DNA of 26,546 bases from positions 1 through 26,546 of the forward strand of contig JAPLCL010000075.1 of assembly GCA_026392265.1 (NCBI GenBank). Reading direction: 5' to 3'. Positions within the stretch are counted from its first letter, which is position 1. Every line of letters begins with the position of its first letter. Below the pieces are notes generated by a model that did not search any database, had not been told where the DNA came from, and saw nothing but the letters and a program-made list of their open reading frames with translations. This DNA is from Actinomycetota bacterium (GTDB taxonomy: Bacteria; Actinomycetota; Thermoleophilia; UBA2241). The position numbers and the translations under genes were made by a program. This document shows, piece after piece, positions 13,656-19,901 of this stretch.

Positions 13656-14935
13656 GGGCCAGCCGAAAGCTCCTTGACGAAGCCGGCCGGCTCGCCGGTC
13701 GTTCCCTGCACCTCGAGAGCGTGCGTCCCCGCCGCCAGCGCCGCCGTCATGAGCGTCCACTTCTCCACGGGCTCGTCGAACCTGCCATCGGTGGCGACCA
13801 GGGGCAGCCACTCGCCGCCGTCGACGCGAAACTGCAGGTCGTGCGGCACGAAGATGCTGATGTCGTGACGGAACGGAGTGCCGACGCTGCTCGCCCCGCG
13901 CGGCCAAGGCTGCTCGCGCACCAGACCAGTCACGGTGAAGACACCGCCGTTCACCGCGGTCGGCCGCACCGCGTCGAACCGTGGTCGCGTGGCGACGACG
14001 TCCGGCCGGGCATCGCCGTCGCGGTCGCGCAGACCCGTCTGCCCCACGCTGGACGGGCAGAGCTCGCCCATCGCGAACGCGTCGAGCGTGGCCTGCGACC
14101 CCCGCATGATGCAGGGCAGATCTGTGGTGCCGCCCTTCAGCGCGTTGCGGTTCCTCACGCCGAGGTACCCCGAGGCAAGCTCGCCGGTGCTCGGGTAGCC
14201 GGGTCGCGGCGGCGCGTATTCGTCGAGCGCCCCGAAGACATGCCCCATCTCGTGGGCCAGGACGGCGTCGAAGTGGCGGAAACGGTAGCCGTCGTTGTCG
14301 TAGGTGAGGACCATGTACGGGCCGTAGAGGTCGGCCGTGTAGGCGATGGCCCCGTCGGGGAACATGCCGTCGGCGTCCCGCAGGCTGTCGACCACGTACA
14401 GCACGAAGGCCCAGTCGGCCCCGGTCTCGCGGCGCACACTATCGGCGTAGGCACGTTCGGGGAGCGGGCTGTCGTCGATGCCGTCGTGCGCGTAGCCCAG
14501 CTTGTCCATGATCTGCCAGCGCCACCCGGCATCGCTCAGCCGGTAGTCCTTGTTGAACTGGCCGGACGGCCGCGAGATCGGCTCAAAGCGCGTCGTCACG
14601 GTGCGCGGCGCGCCGTACTGACCCGCCGCAGGGAGAAAGGCCTCGAGTGAGCCGTCGCTCTCCACGAAGACGACGGCGACGGCAATGCTGCCGGCGGCGA
14701 ACGCCGCCGTCTCCCTGGCGGTCGGCAGCGCTCCCAGGGCGCCCAGCGCCAACGGCAGCGCGCGAGCCGTTTCACGGGCGTGCGGCCCGCGCAGATCGTC
14801 CAGCACGGGCGGCGCCGGCCGCTGCGGGATCGGCGCGGCAGCCGCGGGCGAAGCCCCGCCGGCCAGCGACGCCGCACCGACGACGACAGAGGCGAACGCC
14901 AGGAGTGCCGCCGATGCTGGGAGGCCCGTCCTCAT
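13652..14935 (-). CDS. Secreted metzincin-like zinc metalloprotease
   Basis: 427 residues from ATG 14935. The N-terminus MRTGLPASAALLAFASVVVG leads to an Ala-rich cleavage region near AAAAPIP, indicating export. The zinc-binding motif HEMGHVFGALDEY (H228, E229, H232, D238/E239) matches HExxHxxGxxD. A Met-turn candidate, PCIMRGS (C275-M277), lies about 45 residues further on, as in metzincins of the M64-like type. DRDGDARPD at about 303-311 resembles a calcium-binding loop, and the C-terminal 110 residues look like a beta-sandwich domain. On the minus strand GACAAT lies six bases before the ATG with no Shine-Dalgarno, so the mRNA is probably leaderless. The specific peptidase family was not confirmed. 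The substrate is unknown. Confidence 0.8.
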   Translation of the reverse strand: MRTGLPASAALLAFASVVVGAASLAGGASPAAAAPIPQRPAPPVLDDLRGPHARETARALPLALGALGALPTARETAAFAAGSIAVAVVFVESDGSLEAFLPAAGQYGAPRTVTTRFEPISRPSGQFNKDYRLSDAGWRWQIMDKLGYAHDGIDDSPLPERAYADSVRRETGADWAFVLYVVDSLRDADGMFPDGAIAYTADLYGPYMVLTYDNDGYRFRHFDAVLAHEMGHVFGALDEYAPPRPGYPSTGELASGYLGVRNRNALKGGTTDLPCIMRGSQATLDAFAMGELCPSSVGQTGLRDRDGDARPDVVATRPRFDAVRPTAVNGGVFTVTGLVREQPWPRGASSVGTPFRHDISIFVPHDLQFRVDGGEWLPLVATDGRFDEPVEKWTLMTAALAAGTHALEVQGTTGEPAGFVKELSAGP

Positions 14936-14941
14936 ACGGAG

Positions 14942-14947
14942 ATTGTC
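14942..14947 (-). promoter_or_regulatory. -10-like element of the protease gene
   Basis: GACAAT on the minus strand, six bases before ATG 14935, the same geometry as the other leaderless candidates in this window but one base off TANNNT. Confidence 0.4.
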
Positions 14948-15005
14948 GCACGGGGCCCTGTGCCGTTCGACTCGCGCCTGCGGCGGGGCCTCTCCCCCAT
15001 CACTT

Positions 15006-15035
15006 TTGCCGCAGGCGGGACGTTTCTGGTACCGT
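15006..15035 (+). promoter_or_regulatory. Promoter of the etfBA-acyl-CoA dehydrogenase operon
   Basis: TTGCCG (15006-15011) and an extended -10 TGGTACCGT (hexamer 15030-15035) are separated by 18 bases. The start is predicted near 15042, giving a leader of about 35 bases with GGGAAG at 15060-15065 ahead of ATG 15077. Confidence 0.55.
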
Positions 15036-15076
15036 ACCGCTTTCGCTATCTCCGACGATGGGAAGCCTTGACCGAC

Positions 15077-16003
15077 ATGCCCCAGCTGCGCATCGTCGTC
15101 CTCGTCAAGCAGGTCCCGGACACGGCCAACGTGACCGGCGACGCCATGAAAGAGGACGGGACCGTCAACCGGGCGGCGTTGCCGGCCGTGTTCAACCCCG
15201 AGGACCTCAACGCGCTCGAAGAGGCGCTGCGTCTCAAGGACCGCCACGGCGCCCGGGTGACGGTGGTCACCATGGGACCGCCGGCCGCCGTGCAGGTGCT
15301 CCGCGAGTCACTGTACCGGGGCGCCGACGAGGTCATCCTGCTCACCGACAAGGCCTTCGCCGGCGCCGACACGCTGGCCACGAGCTATGCGCTCTCGCTG
15401 GCGGTACGCAAGCTGGGCGGCTGCGACCTCGTGCTCTGCGGCCGCCAGGCGATCGACGGCGACACCGCTCAAGTGGGCCCGCAGACCGCCGAGAAGATCG
15501 GCTATCCGCAAATCACCTGCGTAAGTCGCATCGACGAGCTGGTGGCACCGGCGGACGGCGCACACGGCGCGATCACCGCCACGCGCTCCATCGAGGGCGG
15601 CTTCGAGACGCTCACGTCTTCGCTCCCGTGTCTGCTCACGGTCACCGGCGAGGCCAATGACCCGCGTCCGGCGAGCGTCAAGCTGGTGATGACCTACAAG
15701 GGCATCGCCGCTGAGGCCATGCCCGAGTACGACGACACCTACCTCGACCCCGAGAGCGACGACGCCGAAGTCTGCATGCTCGGCCGCGACGGCAAGCCCG
15801 TGTGCCGTGCCAAGGTCGTACAGTGGGACCACCTCGCCCTCGAGGCCGACCGCGAAGCGCTCGGCCTGCGCGGCTCGCCGACGCGCGTGAAGGACATCGA
15901 GAGCGTCGTACTCGCGCAGAGCGAGGCGCGCATGGTGGAGCCGGACGAGGCCGGCGTGGCGATGCTCGTCCACGAGCTGATCGAGGAGCACATCCTTGGA
16001 TAG
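15077..16003 (+). CDS. etfB: Electron transfer flavoprotein beta subunit, bifurcating/FixA-type
   Basis: 308 residues. The N-terminus IVVLVKQVPDT, then NPEDLNALEEALRLKD, and LYRGADEVILLTD are standard EtfB. The loop CGRQAIDGDTAQVGPQTAEK is the form found in electron-bifurcating and FixA-type ETFs, where it surrounds the second (beta) FAD; ordinary mitochondrial-type EtfB has a different sequence there. The protein is longer than simple EtfB (about 255) because of a C-terminal extension. EtfB pairs with EtfA to accept electrons from a dehydrogenase. ATG 15077 is chosen over an in-frame TTG three codons upstream because GGGAAG is then at a better distance. The stop overlaps the next start region. 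Confidence 0.93.
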   Translation: MPQLRIVVLVKQVPDTANVTGDAMKEDGTVNRAALPAVFNPEDLNALEEALRLKDRHGARVTVVTMGPPAAVQVLRESLYRGADEVILLTDKAFAGADTLATSYALSLAVRKLGGCDLVLCGRQAIDGDTAQVGPQTAEKIGYPQITCVSRIDELVAPADGAHGAITATRSIEGGFETLTSSLPCLLTVTGEANDPRPASVKLVMTYKGIAAEAMPEYDDTYLDPESDDAEVCMLGRDGKPVCRAKVVQWDHLALEADREALGLRGSPTRVKDIESVVLAQSEARMVEPDEAGVAMLVHELIEEHILG

Positions 16004-17108
16004 CCAACGCAGTGGGGCTATCGTCGGGGGCGACGAAGCGGCACCCGACACTAGTCGCCAAAACGACGTCTGGGTCGTCGTCGAGCAGCACGACGGCGTG
16101 GCGGCCGAGGTCAGCCTCGAGCTGCTCGGCCGCGCCCGCGAGCTCGCCACCAGGCTCGGCGTCGGCACCGGCGCCGTGCTGGCCGGGGCGGGCGAGCCCG
16201 TCAGGGCTCTCGCGCCCGCCCTCATCGCCCTTGGCGCCGACACCGTGTACCTCGCCGACCACGAAGACCTCGGCGACTATTTGGCGCTGCCGTACACGCG
16301 CCTCGTCGCCGGCCTCATCCGTACGCATCAGCCGCAGATCGTCCTCTATGGCGCCACGACCACCGGCCGCGACCTGGCGCCGCGCGTGGCCAGCGCGTTG
16401 CGCACCGGCCTCACCGCCGACTGCACCGACCTGCGCATCGGCGACTTCTCGGCCAAGGGCGAGACCTACGCCGACCTCCTCTTCCAGATCCGCCCGGCGT
16501 TCGGCGGTAATATCATCGCGACTATCGTGAGCCCGGAGCACAAGCCGCAGATGGCCACCGTGCGCGAGGGCGTCATGGTGATGCCGGGGGCCGACGAGAG
16601 CCGTACCGGCACGGTCGTCACCGTGCCGGTGGAACGCTCGTCGGCGCCCGTCGCCCCGGCCAACCGCATCGTGCTCACCGACGCGGACTTCGCCGTCCGC
16701 CTCGTCAAGCGCGTGCAGGAGGAGAAGAGGGTCGACCTCAAGGGCGCCCGGGTGGTCGTCTCAGGTGGCGTGGGCGTGGGCTCGCGCGACGGCTTCGCCC
16801 TCGTCGAGGAGCTCGCCCGCACGCTCGGCGGCGTGGTCGGCGCCAGCCGCGCCGCCGTGGACGCGGGCTGGGTGAGCCACGAGCACCAGGTCGGGCAGAC
16901 CGGCACCACGGTGCGCCCCAAGCTCTACATCGCCTGCGGCATCAGCGGCTCCGTGCAGCATCGCGCGGGCATGGATCAGAGCGCCCGCATCCTGGCCCTC
17001 AACAGCGACCCCCGAGCGCCCATCTTCTCGGTGGCCCACTACGGCATCGTCGGCGATCTGCACAAGGTCATTCCTCTGCTGATCCAGGCCTACAGGACAA
17101 AGGTATGA
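15996..17108 (+). CDS. etfA: Electron transfer flavoprotein alpha subunit
   Basis: 370 residues. The start is TTG 15996, supported by GAGGAG at 15983-15988 with seven-base spacing and by overlap with the etfB stop; no ATG fits. The C-terminal FAD domain carries VVSGGVGVGSRDGF, the block QVGQTGTTVRPKLYIACGIS, SVQHRAGM and VAHYGIVGDLHKVIP, typical of EtfA and close to the bifurcating group. No N-terminal ferredoxin domain is present, unlike some EtfA of anaerobes. It transfers electrons between the co-encoded acyl-CoA dehydrogenase and NAD/ferredoxin or a membrane quinone reductase. Its stop overlaps the dehydrogenase start in ATGA (17105-17108). Confidence 0.94.
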   Translation: MDSQRSGAIVGGDEAAPDTSRQNDVWVVVEQHDGVAAEVSLELLGRARELATRLGVGTGAVLAGAGEPVRALAPALIALGADTVYLADHEDLGDYLALPYTRLVAGLIRTHQPQIVLYGATTTGRDLAPRVASALRTGLTADCTDLRIGDFSAKGETYADLLFQIRPAFGGNIIATIVSPEHKPQMATVREGVMVMPGADESRTGTVVTVPVERSSAPVAPANRIVLTDADFAVRLVKRVQEEKRVDLKGARVVVSGGVGVGSRDGFALVEELARTLGGVVGASRAAVDAGWVSHEHQVGQTGTTVRPKLYIACGISGSVQHRAGMDQSARILALNSDPRAPIFSVAHYGIVGDLHKVIPLLIQAYRTKV

Positions 17109-18871
17109 GCAACTTCTACAGCGACAACCCTGACTTGACGGCGACCCTGCGCCGCCTCGACCTGGCGCGCATCGTGCGTCTGCGCGAGGACGACTACCGT
17201 CAGGCCGGCGACTTCGCCTACGCGCCCAAGGACTTCGAAGATACCCTCGACTCCTACGAGCGCACGCTCGCCATCGTCGGCGACATCGCCGGCGAGTTCG
17301 TCGAACCGCGCGCTGAGGATGTGGACCGCGCCGGAAGTGAGCTCGTGGACGGCGAGGTCGAGTACGCCCCGGGCATCACCGAGAGCCTCGAGCGCCTCAA
17401 GCAGGCCGACCTCATGGGGATCACGCTGCCGCGCAAGTACGGCGGCCTCAACTTCCCGATCTCGGTCAGTGTGATGATCGTCGAGATGGTGAGCCGCGCA
17501 GACCCGGCGCTGATGAACATCTTTGGCCTTCAGGACATCTCCGAGACGGTCAACAAGTTCGCCGACGAAGCGATGAAGGCAGCGTACTTGCCGCGCTTCG
17601 CCAGCGGAGAGGTCACCGGCTCGATGGCCCTCACCGAACCGGAGGCCGGCTCCGACCTGCAGAACGTGCAGCTCAAAGCGATCGAGCAGCCGGATGGCAC
17701 TTGGCGCCTCAGCGGCGTGAAGCGCTTCATCACCAACGGCAACGGGCGCATCAGCCTCGTCCTGGCGCGCTCCGAAGAGGGCACCACCGACGCCCGCGGC
17801 CTCAGCATGTTCCTCTACGAGCGCGACGAGCATATGCGCATCCGCCGTCTCGAGGACAAGCTCGGCATCCACGGCTCGCCCACCTGCGAGTTGCAGTTCG
17901 ACGACGCGCCGGCGCTGCTCGTCGGCGAGCGCCGGCGCGGGCTCACGACCTACGTCATGAGCCTGATGAACGGCGCCCGCCTGGCCATCGCCGCGCAGGC
18001 GCAGGGCATCGCCGAGGCCGCCTATCGAGCAGCCGCCAAGTACGCGCAGGAACGCGTGCAGTTCGGCGCGCCCATCGGCGAGCTCACCGCCGTCAGGGCG
18101 ATGCTCGCCGACATGAAGGTGAGCCTCGAGGCGGCGCGGGCCCTCCTGTACGAGACGGCGCTCATCGTCGACATGAAGGACGTGCTCGAGCACCGTATCG
18201 CGCAGATCACGACGCCGGGAGCCGACGCCGGAGGGCCTTCGGCCGCCGGCCCCGAGAGCGGCGCCGGCGAGCTCAAGGCGCTGCGCGCGGAGCTCAAGCA
18301 GTACACGCGCCTGGCGGCGCTCTTCACGCCGCTGGCCAAGGCATGCTGCACCGAGATGGCCAACACCGTGGCCTACGAGTCGCTGCAGATCCACGGCGGC
18401 TCCGGCTACATGCGCGACTTCGCCGTGGAGCGTCACAGCCGCGACGCGCGCATCACCAACATCTACGAGGGCACGACGCAGCTGCAGGTCGTGGCCGCCA
18501 TCGGCGGCGTACTCGGCGGCACGCTCGCCGCCCGGCTCGACGAGTACGACGCCGAGGACTTCGGCGCGACGCCGGAGTTGCTCGCACGCGTGCGCGACGC
18601 CCGGACGCGCTTGGCCGCGGCCATCGCTCGCGTGCGTGAGCTCGACGACGTGCGCTACCGCGATTTCCACTCGCGCCGGCTCGTGGAGATGGCCATCGAC
18701 GTGAGCTGCGGCTACCTGCTGCTGCGCGCGGCGCAGGACGACGCGCGCAAGCTGCTGGCGGCGCGCTACTTCGTCGACGCCATGGCGGCGCGCGTCGAAG
18801 GCGCCGCTTCGCGGGTGCTCACCGGCGAGCCGGCGATGCTCGACGCGCTCTCGGCTCTCGGCCGGGACTGA
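17105..18871 (+). CDS. Acyl-CoA dehydrogenase, long (about 590-residue) type
   Basis: 588 residues, well above the usual 380, in the subfamily with N- and C-terminal extensions. The FAD-binding stretch SMALTEPEAGSDLQNVQ (173-189) and VKRFITNGN are present. The catalytic base is predicted to be E455 in NIYEGTTQ, and QIHGGSGYMRDFAVER precedes it. An insert at about 358-400 containing PGADAGGPSAAGPESGAGE looks like a flexible loop. The C-terminal 110 residues form an extra helical domain. It introduces the C2-C3 double bond into an acyl-CoA and hands electrons to the co-encoded EtfAB, with which it overlaps by four bases; a stable Etf-Acd complex is plausible. Chain length and direction of the reaction cannot be told. 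Confidence 0.93.
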   Translation: MSNFYSDNPDLTATLRRLDLARIVRLREDDYRQAGDFAYAPKDFEDTLDSYERTLAIVGDIAGEFVEPRAEDVDRAGSELVDGEVEYAPGITESLERLKQADLMGITLPRKYGGLNFPISVSVMIVEMVSRADPALMNIFGLQDISETVNKFADEAMKAAYLPRFASGEVTGSMALTEPEAGSDLQNVQLKAIEQPDGTWRLSGVKRFITNGNGRISLVLARSEEGTTDARGLSMFLYERDEHMRIRRLEDKLGIHGSPTCELQFDDAPALLVGERRRGLTTYVMSLMNGARLAIAAQAQGIAEAAYRAAAKYAQERVQFGAPIGELTAVRAMLADMKVSLEAARALLYETALIVDMKDVLEHRIAQITTPGADAGGPSAAGPESGAGELKALRAELKQYTRLAALFTPLAKACCTEMANTVAYESLQIHGGSGYMRDFAVERHSRDARITNIYEGTTQLQVVAAIGGVLGGTLAARLDEYDAEDFGATPELLARVRDARTRLAAAIARVRELDDVRYRDFHSRRLVEMAIDVSCGYLLLRAAQDDARKLLAARYFVDAMAARVEGAASRVLTGEPAMLDALSALGRD

Positions 18872-18885
18872 CCGGCCCCACAGAG

Positions 18886-18920
18886 CGGCCCGCGAGCACG
18901 GAGGACTTCGTCGCGGGCCG
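18886..18920 (+). terminator. Terminator-like hairpin after the etf-acd operon
   Basis: CGGCCCGCGA (18886-18895) pairs exactly with TCGCGGGCCG (18911-18920) around a 15-base loop, starting 15 bases past the dehydrogenase stop. It lacks a T-tract, which is common in GC-rich genomes. The remaining bases up to 19077 show no gene or clear promoter. Confidence 0.6.
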
Positions 18921-19077
18921 TACTGCCCCACCAAGCTCGCCGCACGGTCACTTACTCAACGACGCAGCAGTCGTGGCGGACGGGCAAGATGCCGACAGTG
19001 GACCCATGAACGTCGCGTCGCGGCGCACGACGTCCGCCCGGCTGGCGCGGCACGACCCCCCATGTGGAGGTAGAACG

Positions 19078-19473
19078 ATGAAGCTCAGGAAGCTGACGCT
19101 CTTTGCCGTGGTCGCCGCCATCGCCGTGGCCATTCTGGCCCCGACCGCGCTCGCGAGATCCGCCGGCGTGACCATCAAGCTCAAGGGCCCGAGCACCGCC
19201 GCCCAAGGCGCGACGATCAAGCTCACGGCGACGATCAGCAACCCGGAGCGCGCCGACGGGTATCGTGCCGCCATCATCATGCAGAACAAGGACGGACACC
19301 TGAAGCGGATCGGCGCCAAGGCGATCACGTGGACCAACGGCGGCCGCAAGGGCACGGTGGCCTTCCGGGTGAAGGCCGCGCCTTCGGCGATGGGCATCGC
19401 CCAGTACCGGGCCGCCTGGATGCATCCCGAAGGGACGACCCGCAGTAACGTCGTCAGGGTCGAGATCGACTAG
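19078..19473 (+). CDS. Small secreted beta-rich protein A, unknown function
   Basis: 131 residues starting at ATG 19078 with GTGGAGG seven bases upstream; longer in-frame starts are discarded because this start gives a clean signal peptide. MKLRK is followed by a hydrophobic core, TLFAVVAAIAVAILAPTALA, and probable cleavage after ALA near residue 26. The mature part of about 105 residues is rich in alternating beta-strand pattern (VTIKLKGP, ATIKLTATIS, YRAAIIMQNK, YRAAWM) and resembles an immunoglobulin-like sandwich. There are no cysteines, catalytic motifs or cell-wall anchor. A paralogue of exactly the same length follows 11 bases downstream. I do not recognise the family. Confidence 0.8.
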   Translation: MKLRKLTLFAVVAAIAVAILAPTALARSAGVTIKLKGPSTAAQGATIKLTATISNPERADGYRAAIIMQNKDGHLKRIGAKAITWTNGGRKGTVAFRVKAAPSAMGIAQYRAAWMHPEGTTRSNVVRVEID

Positions 19474-19484
19474 GAGGAGAGAAG

Positions 19485-19880
19485 ATGAGACGGGCAAGAG
19501 TATGGATGGCGCTGGTGCTGTTGGCGGCGTTCGCCGTCCTCATCCTCGCCCCGGCAGTGTTCGCCGGCGCGATGGCGCCGATCGTGACGCTGAAGGGGCC
19601 ATTGAGCGTCGATCTGAACGCCACCTTCACGGTGAACGGCACCGTCAAGAACACGAACGGTGGCAAGGGCTCTACGTATGTCACGATCCAGAAGAAGTCC
19701 AACAACGCCTGGAAGAAGGTCACGCAGGTCAAGGCCGACTGGTTGAACGGCAACAAGGGGATCTTCTCTGCCAAGCTCAAGGCGACGAACCCGACCATGA
19801 GCCTGATCAAGTATCGTGCGGTCTGGGCGGCGGGCGGCGTCAACGGCTACAGCAAAACGCTGATCATAGCCGTGCAGTAG
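19485..19880 (+). CDS. Small secreted beta-rich protein B, tandem paralogue
   Basis: 131 residues from ATG 19485, with AGGAGGAGA (19472-19480) overlapping the previous stop. The signal peptide is MRRAR plus VWMALVLLAAFAVLILAPAV, cut near FAGA. The mature domain aligns with protein A: LKGP at the start, a central block of K-rich strands (YVTIQKKSNNAWKKV), W in KADWLNGNKG, and YRAVWAAGG matching YRAAWMHPEG. It is richer in Asn/Lys/Thr than A and has no cysteine. The two are probably co-transcribed and may form a hetero-oligomer or serve as surface adhesion or matrix units, but nothing proves this. No known family is recognised. Confidence 0.8.
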   Translation: MRRARVWMALVLLAAFAVLILAPAVFAGAMAPIVTLKGPLSVDLNATFTVNGTVKNTNGGKGSTYVTIQKKSNNAWKKVTQVKADWLNGNKGIFSAKLKATNPTMSLIKYRAVWAAGGVNGYSKTLIIAVQ

Positions 19881-19899
19881 CCGCGCTCTCACGCGCGGC
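19880..19899. terminator. Bidirectional terminator hairpin
   Basis: GCCGCGC (19880-19886) and GCGCGGC (19893-19899) form a 7-bp stem with a six-base loop between the converging stops of secreted protein B and the diguanylate cyclase. It fills the entire 21-bp gap. Confidence 0.55.
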
Positions 19900-19901
19900 C
19901 T

